DNA of 64,000 nucleotides from Diadema setosum (taxonomy: Eukaryota; Echinodermata; Echinoidea; Diadematoida; Diadematidae), in assembly GCF_964275005.1 (NCBI RefSeq), contig NC_092701.1:35913520-35977519 (forward strand). The letters are read 5' to 3'. Both the position numbers and the translations under genes were made by a program. Shown here piece by piece: positions 35,224 through 45,519 of the stretch; the first letter of the stretch is position 1; each line of letters begins with the position of its first letter. The notes beneath the pieces are model-generated. The model ran no database searches. It was given only the letters and a program-made list of their open reading frames with translations, and was not told the origin of the DNA.

Positions 35224-38200
35224 AGATTGCGTTGACAGCAAAACTAAGTGATAAACGTCCCCCTTAAAAGAAGATTAGCAGAGATCAAACACATAAAGGG
35301 ATAGCTTGCCTCGAGAGAACTTCATAAATGCCTTTAAATCCACATCGAAACTATGTTCCTATAACAGAGTATGCGGTATATAATTGATAATTTATTGGGT
35401 TGATGCTGTTGTTTACACTGTCTAATATCCCATTCTCTTAGTCTTCCGAACTGTGCCCTTGACACTAGAATGAGGTGATGTTTATTATTCCGAAGGTTCG
35501 TTAATGCAAAAATGAAAAAAAAAAAATAAAAGGCGAGTACTAACGAACCTTCGCAATGACGAACCATATCCCGTTTTCGCATTAACTAATCGCTGAAATA
35601 ACGAACCTCGGCATAACAAACTGTAAATGGCAAAACTGGCTGAACGCATGTCTAACAACTCCTATGGCTAAATCATGTAAATAGCCGAGTGAAAACTTTG
35701 CATGTCCCACATGATCACCAACAGACGTGCTTCTAAGCTGATACTCATCGATTAAACTGTAATCCTATAGTTTGTGATTGTTTTCTTTTTTATGTGTTTA
35801 AATGTTTTTAAAGTCACTTAGGGTATTATGTTGACATCATGTAAAAGGACGGATTTTCGATGTCCGTACATGGTAATTACCTCCCAGTTCTGGATCCTGC
35901 AGCAAGAAAAAAATATTAATATTAATTTTTACGTAGGTTCCTTTTAAGTAGGTTCCAGTGCGGTTCTCTCAATTTCGCTTGTTCTTCTCGGGTATTGTCC
36001 AACACCCCATTACAGGGGCCGAACGGGCAAGGAGTGCGCTAATGTTGGTGGCTATATAGGAAAGAGAAGTTGAAAGTAAATTAATTTGCTTTGAATGCTG
36101 TGAAGATATCCTGTTTTGAAAGTATTTTGTTTTTTATGTCTATGACTGCCGATGGCAATTATTTGTACTCAGTGATGGTCCTTGGTATAAATAAATATTT
36201 GTAACACTTTTTTTTTTGGTTAAATTTGCAGCTGTTTTGGATGAAGCTTGGAGAAGATAATTTTTGCGTAGAACTCGGGCAGCGCTTTTCGTACTGGGAT
36301 GGAAAGGCGATCCGCAAGCGCCCAGCGAAATGCTGATGGATTGACCTGCGTCGCAGTTGCAATGGTTCCAATCCGAGCTCCCGTTTGGTGCTTCTGTGAA
36401 TAACTTGTCCGTTGTTGTTGAAATATATGGATATAATATATATATATTATATATGTATGATTTATTCATGCGTTCTATTGTTTAAATAATATGATTGTAT
36501 ATTTCTTTCCTATTTAACATAATGTCAAGTTTGATTTTTGTCGTTGATTTCATTTTGAGGATATCATTGAATTTAAAAAAAAAAAAAATCTTAAATTTGA
36601 TCAACATATTCACCATCTCAATTGCTCTTCGCCATGTTTTTACTATATATTAAATTATCAGAAAATGCAGAAAAAAAAGTCGAAGTCAAAGAAGTCTTTC
36701 CTTTTCTTCCAAGATTCGAGAATATTGAACCTAAAGAGAAGTATAACGTGAAAATCTTTGATTTAAAATGGATTGGATTTCTTACTTTTTATCATGTCTT
36801 TCATTCAAAGACGGCATATGCCTACCCTCAAAATACTGCATTAATTATTACTATTGCCTTCCGAAGTTAGGTCGTAGACATAAAAAATATCCACCTGGTT
36901 GGCTACCTTAAAATAACAGAGGGTTTTAAGCTTTAAAATCTCTAGTAAACTAAGAAATCCCTAACATTGCTATATGTAGGACTACCTTATGCCTCAATAC
37001 AATATCAAGACAATGGATTTAGTGTTTATACAATAAGTGTGCTGTGAAAAGACAACGATTTTCCCTTCTCGTTTCCTATGGCAGATTTCACTCTCTCCAT
37101 TGAAGAACTCTTTGATGTCTGCTTTAACGCCTCCACCACGGTCCATTCCTGCCGAGATCGCTGCGGACAGAGCGAGCCTTTCCCCATCATCTGTCAATGT
37201 GACAACGTGTGCCTGATCTACGGAGATTGCTGCCTTGACTACGAGTTCATCTGTCTCGACACCTTGTTTCCCGGTCAGTCAGAGTTTGGTGATCCTCTAC
37301 GCGGAATTGGACCACCTGACGTTATCGAATCAATGCAGGCTCCTCCTCGACCAACGTCGCCCCCGTTGACATCTTCAGCCCGCCCCTCAATTTTATATAA
37401 TTTTGACGTTAGCAAACGCGAGAGTCTCATCGAATTCACAAAGTGCATTAGGACGTCAGAGGAAGATCATTTTATTCTGATCTCACAGTGCGTTGACCGT
37501 TCGTACGTCGGTACCTACGTAGAGCAGCGATGTTCCGACACCAATCCAGCAGATGTTATTTCCGTCTTGCCAGTGGTAGTCCGGAACGGCGCTCACTATC
37601 GTAACGTATACTGTGCGTTTTGCAGCGGAGAGACGTACGAGAGCCTTCAGTTTTGGAGTCTGCACCTGTTTTGCGACATCGAGGTTCTACCACATTCTAG
37701 AATTAACGTCCAGGGCGACATGTTCTCCCATCTGCGTCATCTCTTATCTATTTGCCAGTATGATTCGAAGCCTCACGATCGTAACAGCACCTACCCTAGG
37801 CCGTGCGTCAGCCACGGTCACTATGTCTGCAACTCCTCGGAGAGTGGCAAGGAGGCGTCGCGTCTATGTGGTGCCTACAGCTCCCCGACCAATGTGAGAG
37901 GCCGATGGTACAAGAACGCCCACTGCGCTCTCTGCACGGATGGCTTTGTGAACTATTCCAGTGTATCATGCGACGGATACTTCTTGAATTTCGAGAGCAG
38001 TTCCCATAAAGGGACCCCTCTCACCATGCTCTTCAATTTCTCCGCTGCCGACGGCGGCAGGATGATCTTCTTTGACCAAAGCCAAGCCATGCAGGCAACA
38101 CCTAACTGCTCTACAACCCAGTGGTTCGATCCCTTCGCAGGATATTGTCGATCGCTTATCTGTCCAAAGTACTACATAGCAAAGGATGGCGCATGCGTCA

Positions 38201-41200
38201 GGATGCACAACGACAGCGCAGATGTGATCGATGAATGCACACGTGATCAGATTTGGGACGATTCGAACGCAGGAAGCAGTGGAAACAACGCGTTTGATGT
38301 TAGTTTGAAGTCATGGGTGACGGTCAAGGTAGAATCAGCTCTTGAGACGGCCCACGAGGTGATCAAGGGAGCGTTCAGACAGGCATTCTTGGAATTCGAT
38401 GTTCATATCGTAGATGTGCGTGGGGAACCTATTAAATCTCTGGAAAACATCACGACTTCCAACCCTACAGTTGTCAATATGCGGATAGAGAGTAACATAT
38501 CAACTCGCTTCAGTTCTATCTTTGTACGTAGAGCTGTTCGCTTGATCCAATATAGGGGAGGTGCCAGCATCAGACTGCAGACGGTAGAATTTAAGAACTA
38601 CCCTGCTCTGTCATCGCTCAGAGAAGACTGCTCGAGAACCCGAGGGATGCTGTTCTCAAGAGAAGTCTGGTCAGACGATGTGACACGCTACACCGATAAG
38701 CAGTTTGAAGATATGGTGCATTTTGACAGAACGTTTGACAGCATTCCGGTAACTTTCGTTCTCTCGTACGACTTGCAGGAATACGGCGAACAAGTTAAGA
38801 TGTACCTTCAGTGCTGCAGCAAAGTCCTTACGTGCCAGTTTGTGACCCTGAACGTATCAGAATTTGACAGATTAGGTGATGACAATGACTCTCTTGTGCA
38901 CATAAAAAGTGGCACAGTCGTCCCACCAAAATGGTACACTTTGATTGGTGATGGGATGATTGGCGTTTGCGAATTCCTCTTGCGCGAACACATCTCACAT
39001 CGAAGGGACTCAAAAGGAGAACTTGACTCACAATCTTTCATCACTCTACTTGGAAGCGTATGCTCTCTCGTGCTCCTGTCTTTTGCAATCATTACCTACC
39101 TGATCTACAGAGATCTGTGGACTCTCCCCGGAAAAATATTTATCTGTCTCAACATCTCCATGTTTGTGGCTCACCTGACGCTAATCCTTGACCAAGGACA
39201 CATTTCCGAGCAGCTCTGCCTCGTTGTTGGCGTATCCCTCCACTTTAGTTGGCTTTCTGTGTTCCTCTGGTCAAACGCTCTCGCCGTTGACCTCACGCGC
39301 ACGTTCCATGCTAAGTCAGTTCGCATGGTGTATCGCATCAAGGGCAATGTTCAGTTCGTACGTTATTGCGTCTACAGCTGGGGAGTGGCGGCAACCATTG
39401 TGGTTGCAAGTATTGCCGCTCATTTCAAACTCGTCGTTGGGGGCGTGTACAGCGTTCAGCGCCCCTGTTGGCTCCACCAAGGTCAAATCGTGATTCTGCT
39501 CTTCGCTGTTCCCGTTGGACTCCTCCTGGTCGTCAACACCCTTCTTTTAATCGTCATCATCTGCGGTATCACCAAGACGAAAGAGACGGTGTCTTCGGCT
39601 TCAGGCCAGCAAAAATCTGCCTTTCTTTCCATCATCCTTTTCTTTAAGGTCAGTTGAATTGTTTCATTGTGTTACATACAATGCTCTTAAAAGATATGAA
39701 TTTTATTCAAACTTTTATAACAAAAGACTGTTCCTGATAATAAGAAAGTTTGTGCGAGCATTTGAAAATCAAGTCTTTTACTCTAGTATACTATATGAGT
39801 CTATGCAATCATCACGATAAGCATTGTCCCTATCATCATGTTGTTGATTGTTTTCTAACTGTTTACCGCATGTCTTTCCTATGTCATTCTTGTAGCTTTT
39901 CTTCGGCCTGGGAATCACTTGGTTCCTTGGGTTCGTAGCGTCCGTGTTGCAGAGCGAACTGGTCTGGTATATCTTTAACGTCGTCAACTCATTTTCCGGC
40001 GTAGGGGTGGCATCCTGTCTCCTTGGTAGCAAACAGGTGGGTCAATTAATTAACTCTTCGAGTGCCGATTAGCACAAAAACCTCATAGAACTGTACATAC
40101 CGTCCAAAGTCCCTGGCAAGGAAGATGAACGGCACTGCATGTTCACGTCGAATATAAACAGTGGATGAAAATCTGACATATGTTTGTTTGTTTGTTTGTT
40201 TGTTTGTTTGTTTGTTTGTTCATTTTCCATCTGAGCAGATGGCTGGATAGCCCATATTCACCTACGTTAAGCTGGTCTTCCATGAGGTCCAGTTGGATTT
40301 GATTTGAGGTGGGACCACTTCACCGGGTTAAACACCCTGCTCTTTGCGATGAATGAATGAAGCGGGATCTTTTACGTGCATGAGTTGTTACCCTCTCATA
40401 CACGGGACCTCCATTTTATGTCCTATCCGAGGGACAGAGTGTTTTGCCTCTTGCTAGAGGGGACGGTATGCTTACACACAGCATTGCTCAGTCCAGACTC
40501 GGGTTCGAACCCGGGCCGCGTGATCGTGAGGCAGACGCGCTACCGACTGAGCCAACTCACCGCCCTATATGTCACGGAATGGAAGAAGTTTAACCAAAAT
40601 CAAACGTAAAATTAGAAAAGTAAGAAACCCTCAAGTCACATACTCTCTTCCTAAACGGGGATATTGGCCTCAACCTTATGCAAAATTCGTTTTTATTCCT
40701 TTTTCTATTGGCGCTTAATCCGTTTTGTGATTAAACTCTTCATAATCCAGATAGATGTAAGAAATAAATTCATGAGGAGAAAAAAAAATTCGTCACACCT
40801 ATTACATCTTTCTGCCAATATTTCAGTTGCAACGAACTTGATTGACAATATGCATGGGTTGTATTGATCTGCTGTAATAAATGTCTTCTGGTATTCTGGA
40901 CTTTCACGAATTTCTTTATCTAATCTAGGAATACCACATTGATAGTCTTCAAAGGATAAGTCGCACAACTTCAAAGTAAATGGCTATCACTGACATGAAA
41001 TACTATTTGTATCAAAACCAGATCAATGTGAAGCTTTTAAGCATTTCTAACATCTCTATCACCCCTTATTGTCAAATTTTCATCCAGTTACTTTTCTGAA
41101 CTGACAATTGAGATTAACATTACCTGGTGTGATTAACAAACGGTATTTAAGATATTATTTTGTTTTTCTCACACCCGCTTGAAAAAAAAAATACAGGTTT

Positions 41201-41289
41201 ACCGGTTTTGGATGTCGAAGTTTTCATCCAAGTTGAACAGTGCGCCCGCCGAGGTGGACACACACCGTGCAAGCGAAGAGCAGCGGTAG
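32376..41289 (+). CDS. Methuselah-like / adhesion-type seven-transmembrane receptor with N-terminal somatomedin-B domain
   Basis: Joining 32376-32457, 37085-39648, 39896-40036 and 41197-41289 gives 959 residues with matching phases (1, 0, 0). Residues 1-25 form a signal peptide. A somatomedin-B domain follows: cysteines 50, 54, 64, 66, 70, 76, 77 and 84 have exactly the vitronectin spacing (3-9-1-3-5-0-6). The long Cys-rich, N-glycosylation-rich ectodomain has two YRNVYCAFC/YKNAHCALC motifs (C204-C207 and C308-C311). Seven hydrophobic spans lie at about 677-700, 712-730, 739-765, 788-806, 829-855, 877-900 and 906-926. C739 at the top of TM3 and C822 of the CW motif in loop 2 would form the usual class B disulfide. 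Motifs LPGKIFICLNISMF, FLWSNALAVDLTRTF and LFFGLGITWFLGF fit the Methuselah-like group. I see no GPS cleavage motif before TM1. It is inferred to be a plasma-membrane receptor of unknown ligand; the SMB domain suggests matrix or protease-system contacts. Confidence 0.9.
32636..32690. repeat. Fragment of GGTTCGTTATTCCGAA element
   Basis: GATATTCATTATTTCGAAGG then AATCGGAATAACGAACTG: a minimal foldback version in receptor intron 1. Confidence 0.55.
33000..33158. repeat. Degenerate minisatellite, GACTCGTGGGCTATAT unit
   Basis: About eight variants of CTCGTGGGCTAT (some inverted at the left as CCACGAGCTCTATA) occur before a C/A homopolymer tract and the SINE at 33201. Confidence 0.65.
33201..33455 (+). 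mobile_element. tRNA-derived SINE (family 1)
   Basis: Head GGGGGCGCTGTGGCATAGTG with A box (TGGCATAGTGGATAAG) and B box GAGTTCGAATCC at 33254-33265. It has a unique body and a TTATTATTA tail. It lies in the first intron of the receptor gene, in sense orientation. Confidence 0.85.
33570..34411. mobile_element. DNA element with TAAAGGCCTCGTCACACT ends, carrying nested inverted repeats
   Basis: TAAAGGCCTCGTCACACTAG at the left mirrors TAAAGGCCGCGTCACACTCC read from the right, about 842 bp apart. Inside are a first inverted pair (CTAGAATAGTTCGTAA, 33659-33683 and 33786-33812) and a second pair (33953-33985 and 34126-34160, ATTCAATTTGGTTGAGTGGT). It lies in receptor intron 1. No transposase frame was recognised. 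Confidence 0.7.
35470..35630. repeat. GGTTCGTTATTCCGAA element, short copy
   Basis: ATTATTCCGAAGGTTCGTTA at the left; TAACGAACCTTCGC and ATAACGAACCTCGGCATAAC at the right. It is a foldback copy of the 28930 family in receptor intron 1. Confidence 0.7.
37085..39648 (+). CDS. Receptor exon 2 (ectodomain to TM6 start)
   Basis: A single 2564-nt exon. It is preceded by a strong pyrimidine tract and CCTATGGCAG, and ends FFK before GTCAGT. The apparent ATG at 37078 lies inside the acceptor, so it is not the start. It encodes the SMB domain, the rest of the ectodomain, TM1-TM5 and the cytoplasmic end of TM6. GC content and codon use are clearly coding-like compared with the AT-rich flanks. Confidence 0.95.
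39896..40036 (+). CDS. Receptor exon 3 (TM6-TM7)
   Basis: 141 nt (47 codons) between TTCTTGTAG and GTGGGT. It encodes LFFGLGITWFLGFVASVL, loop 3, then WYIFNVVNSFSGVGVASCLL with GSKQ at the cytoplasmic end. Reading through the donor would add only 11 residues before a stop, so intron retention would still leave all seven helices. Confidence 0.93.
40037..41196 (+). other. Receptor intron 3
   Basis: 1160 bp, one third of it the antisense SINE at 40181-40565. Confidence 0.75.
40181..40565 (-). mobile_element. tRNA-derived SINE (family 2), antisense in receptor intron 3
   Basis: On the complement it starts GGGCGGTGAGTTGGCTCAGT, with GTCGGTAGCGC (A box) and GGGTTCGAACCC (B box). A body of about 250 bp and an AAC-rich tail ((CAAA)n, 40181-40219) follow. 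It is near identical to 51154-51519. The body stretch around 40365-40450 (ATCTTTTACGTGCATGAG and TCCTATCCGAGGGACAGAG) resembles central domains shared by SINEs of many marine invertebrates; this is from memory. Confidence 0.85.
41197..41289 (+). CDS. Receptor exon 4 (cytoplasmic tail)
   Basis: 93 nt after AAATACAG, opening VYRFWMSKFSSKLNS and ending EEQR then TAG. The hydrophobic-basic start (VYRFW) resembles helix 8 of class B receptors. The acceptor has an A-run instead of a good pyrimidine tract next to it, so this exon is less certain than the others. Confidence 0.75.
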   Translation, partial: VYRFWMSKFSSKLNSAPAEVDTHRASEEQR

Positions 41290-42528
41290 AGGGCGCTATT
41301 GAGGAACTCTCTCTTTTACACTTCGGGTGCATAACAAAAGCCAGTTTACAGTTCCACTTTGCGCATGAGCAGAAAAAGGGTAATTTGACCGTACAACAAA
41401 TCAGGCACGTTTGTTTTTTGAATTCACTGAGATAAGAATCCCTGATGTAATGATTATTCATGTAACCTTTGTAATTGGTGCTTACTAGCACATCGACCTG
41501 ACATCAAGCCTGGTATTTAGCAATTTTGGTAGAAAGACTTTGTTTATGCATTCAACACAAAACAATGAAATGAACACTTGCAGAAGTGTCAATTGACAGA
41601 CCAATCTTGTCATCTGCTCTCGGCAAGTTCATTCTTTGTTTGAAGGGGATTTCCTTAAATTGTGGGCATGCTTATGCATCATGCTGCTTTGAAAACTAGT
41701 GAAGTGCCTAACCAACTGAAAAAAAGAAAGGTCATTATTTTGTACCAATGTGTCCACGAGCTAACGGTGAACTGGCTTAATGCAGGAGCATTAGCTCTCT
41801 GTATGCGGTCAAAGGATGGCGCGCTGTCGTCAAATTCAGTCAGCCAGTCAGCTACAAAGCTCGAAGCTTCGAAGATGGTAACAGTGTAAAGGTAACGCTG
41901 AATACACAAGGACTATCCATACAGACGCAAAGAAAGAGGGTTATCTTATTCTTTGTAGGCATTGAAACTTTATCGCACAATAAGTAGAATTGACAATTCA
42001 TCCGATGGCAAGCCTATACTGCATAACCACGGACTAATCTCGAACTTTCCTCTGGTAAGTTATAGGTCAAATGTGGATTCTGTCAACACCGTACTACGTC
42101 ATATAATCAAAAGTGTACTCAGCACTGTAAAAAAGAAACATCGTTTGCCGCCTTTGTTTCGTGACGTGATATTAGATAAAGAATAATTTATTCAGGAGTT
42201 TGTCGAAGTTTCATTAACATCTTTCCGATTAAATAAGATGTGTTCGTTCTTTTCAGACTTTCTTTTCCTTATAGACGTTATGAGAAATCATTAAACTGTA
42301 CGTTATTCAGTTAGTTTAAAAAATCAGACTTGTTCGTAAAGGTTTGTTTGAAGTCTATTAGTCCGAATACTACAATTGTCTTTCCTGACTACACTATCGA
42401 TATCAAATTATCTTTTATAACCATCGCGGTTTTTCTTTTTTCTTTTACTTTCTATGCTTTTCTCTTTAGAATAACAATGATTTGATCTGCCGTACATCTG
42501 TCATTCACATGACTTCCTCTGGTACTCT

Positions 42529-42529
<1 letters not shown>
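41290..42529 (+). other. 3' flank / probable 3'UTR of the receptor gene
   Basis: A possible ATTAAA signal lies at 42228-42233, followed by a GT-rich stretch. No other feature seen. Confidence 0.4.

Positions 42530-42601
<72 letters not shown>
42530..42601. repeat. Poly(A) joined to (TA)n
   Basis: About 28 A then about 20 TA units, immediately left of the inverted-repeat pair. Confidence 0.95.
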
Positions 42602-42606
<5 letters not shown>

Positions 42607-43120
42607 TCATATCCATTTCCACCACTGATCTTGTTCTTCCATAGATATCAGTGAATTCCATCCATATATATGCATGCTGAAAATCGCCCAATTTCCCAAC
42701 ATAGAAGCCTTTTGTTACGCCATCAACTTCCAGCTGCGTTATGGTTTCATCGGCGTTTGTTTGTTTATCCATGTGCCAAAGCAAAAAAAAAAAACTTACA
42801 GGAAAGGTTGAGAATGACACAAGAAAAAGATGAATAAATGTTGGGAGTGATGTGGGAACTTTAATGGATTTTTTGAAGGATTTCCGATTTTGGCAAGTAG
42901 CGTCTATGACCTTGGAGTTCAATCTGCGCATTTTTGAGGTTTGCATACACGTACTAAAGTGCGTGCTTTGCTCGGGCGAGGCGCCGCGGAACAGGAAGCT
43001 GATAACGTAACAAAAGGCTTCTATTTCCGGAAATCGGGCGATTTTCAGCATGTATATCTCGTAAAAGTGGAAATCACTGATCTCATTTGGAGAACAAGAT
43101 TAATGGTGAAAATGAGCTGC
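42601..43120. mobile_element. Diverged inverted repeat pair of about 120 bp
   Basis: 42601-42730 (complement) and 43001-43120 (plus) are related copies (GTAACAAAAGGCTTCTAT, GGGCGATTTTCAGCATG, GAACAAGAT) facing each other across 270 bp. Both would give a VTKGFY..K.GDFQH-like peptide if translated. Confidence 0.65.
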
Positions 43121-43294
43121 TTATCAGAGGTCTGAGCTCTCAGTGTTTCTCTAGATTATGTTAAAGTATACTTTTTGACTATCATGGATCATTTTATTTC
43201 TTGAAAATGTAATTGTATCGTAGTAATCACTTTAATTTGGTTATATTTGTTTCTTATTTTTTTTTTTTAGAATACAAAGTGGAAATGAATTAAT

Positions 43295-43296
<2 letters not shown>

Positions 43297-43349
<53 letters not shown>
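43297..43349. repeat. (CAAT)n microsatellite
   Basis: Thirteen CAAT units after an A-rich GAATACAAAGTGG; possibly the tail of a LINE fragment. Confidence 0.9.
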
Positions 43350-43352
<3 letters not shown>

Positions 43353-44399
43353 TTTTAGAAAATCAATAACTCAGCAACTACAACCTCCATCTCTTAAACA
43401 TTCACCATTGCTCAGATAGACAACTTGATACTGATTGATGTGAAGCTTACAATATATTATTATCATTTTTATACCTAGACAACGAGTAAGTCTAATGAAG
43501 ATTTGTGAATGAATTGGCATCGTCTGATGAGCAAAAGCACGTGACCATCATTACAGCGTCACGAATCATTTGTGAAACTATATAACCACTGTTTTTCATA
43601 ATTATGTTTATCTGGTATTCAGGAGTGTTCCAGTCTCCTGTTTTCATGATTTAACACTTGTTTCATCTCGACAACTTGAACACGGAGTGGAATTTGACTG
43701 GAAATAGTGCGAATGGCAGGACATCATTCTTTCACATCATTGCAGGTTGATGGTGTCAGTTGGTATGGGATTCCGCTACTGCCACTACTTTCTAGTACAT
43801 CCTTTAAAGGTGATATCGAGTTTGATGAAGATGACTTTACAATTTTGTACCACGCTATAGCCACAAGTAATGCTTTTCGTATTATAAGACACCCTATAAC
43901 TATAAATGTTCGATTAGGCATCTATTCATTAAAAGAATATGTTGTGTTTTTTTTTCAATCCAGCAATTGATTTCAATGAATACTGTTTTTAATGATAATG
44001 ATGGCAGAATACATTGCAAAATAATGTAACGCAATATAATGATATTTTGATAATAATGATATGTACAACTTTTGTGCTGGTAACTTTTCACGCATCTCTG
44101 ATTCAAAGTTTATAAGTAACTGTGCTATTAATTCTTACAATACTATAGACAACAAACTCTCTTACCCAAGCACTTTGGGGAATTCTGCCCATGCTCTTTT
44201 GCAAAGTGCAATAATTAAAAAATTGAAAAATTTCAGCAATGATATAAAGTGAAGTGGAACATTATCTAAGTAAAAAATGCGAAAGGGACTTTTAAGTAGT
44301 TTACTTTAAACTTATGGGAATCTTATATGAGGCATTCCAGGTAAAATTAGTGAAGATTGCCAAGAGAAACGATCTAGCATCTATATTGAGTAATCAGCG

Positions 44400-44790
44400 T
44401 TTGTGTTGTGAGTCTTTTTCAATCTGTGTGAGATTAACTGTATGATAATTTGTATATTGAATTTTGATGGCTCCAATTATAAGCTGTGTTTCTTGGGGTC
44501 CATGACCATCATTCATTATTATGTAAAGATGCATGTATTAGAATCTAAATACAAATTATCACATCAAATTCAAAACTGTTTGTAATTGTACTCTGTATGA
44601 ATCGACAACTGTTTTTTGTCCAGAATTATGTGTAAGTTAAATCTACTGGACATCAAAGTCAAGCTTTTCATAGCTTATGACAATTCACACATGTTTATGA
44701 CGTATTCCATGTACAAACTATATGTGCACATTTGTGTATAATGTATGTATTTGCATTTTGTGAATAAATTAAGTCAAATCAAATCAAATG
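44400..44790 (+). mobile_element. Possible LINE 3'UTR with (AAATC)n tail
   Basis: Ends in GAATAAATTAAGTCAAATCA with further AAATC units. The short-unit tail after a polyadenylation-like AATAAA is typical of non-LTR elements. A weak upstream frame (44061-44252) resembles the 'HSYNTR' stretch of such elements but is too degraded to assign. Confidence 0.3.
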
Positions 44791-45334
44791 ATTGGGTGAT
44801 CATATTGAAATTGAAGAATTGATAGACATAAGATAAAAGAATCAACGAGGTCCAAAATATTCAGCTATTTGCAGTTTTGATAAAGACACACACACAAACA
44901 CACACAAACTGAAGTTTACTACTATCTAAATGACTTTCACAAAAGACATGCTTGTATAGTTATTGTGTACTACATGTACTGTATGTGCTTCCTCTGCAAA
45001 TTGTGATCAGCAACATTGATTAATTTATTTATTCATATCAATGTTATAAACATCATCAGCTTACTCCTAACCAGTTTGGTCCAAAAACTGTAATATTTTG
45101 CACAAAACACTAATCTGTCGGATACTATTTGTTATGAAGAGGAGATTTTCCATGTTTATATCCTCTAGAAAAAAAAAAAAAACCCAAGCAAACAACTATG
45201 ACCTAACTCTTTTTTGGCTGAGTGCATGTTTACCTCGATTTGAAACACACATATAACTTGCATTTGTGTCTAAAAATCTGTATAATTGCAGCAACACCAC
45301 TATCAATGTATGTGTGTGAAAATGTGTATATATA

Positions 45335-45519
<185 letters not shown>

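Larger units (their letters stand above)
32458..37084 (+). other. Receptor intron 1
   Basis: 4627 bp with a minisatellite, a SINE, a nested DNA element, two GGTTCGTTA elements, and two exon-like stretches described under findings (35881-35896 minus; 36231-36400). Confidence 0.75.

Noticed and set aside
37078..37080. ATG at 37078 as the receptor start codon
   Set aside because: It lies inside the splice acceptor (pyrimidine tract, CCTATGGCAG) and is not followed by a signal peptide. The signal peptide is on the exon at 32376 with matching phase.
40500..40565. tRNA gene on the minus strand (and at 51450-51519, 33201, 17491)
   Set aside because: A and B boxes are present, but each is the head of a dispersed SINE with body and tail, not a stand-alone tRNA with a full cloverleaf.
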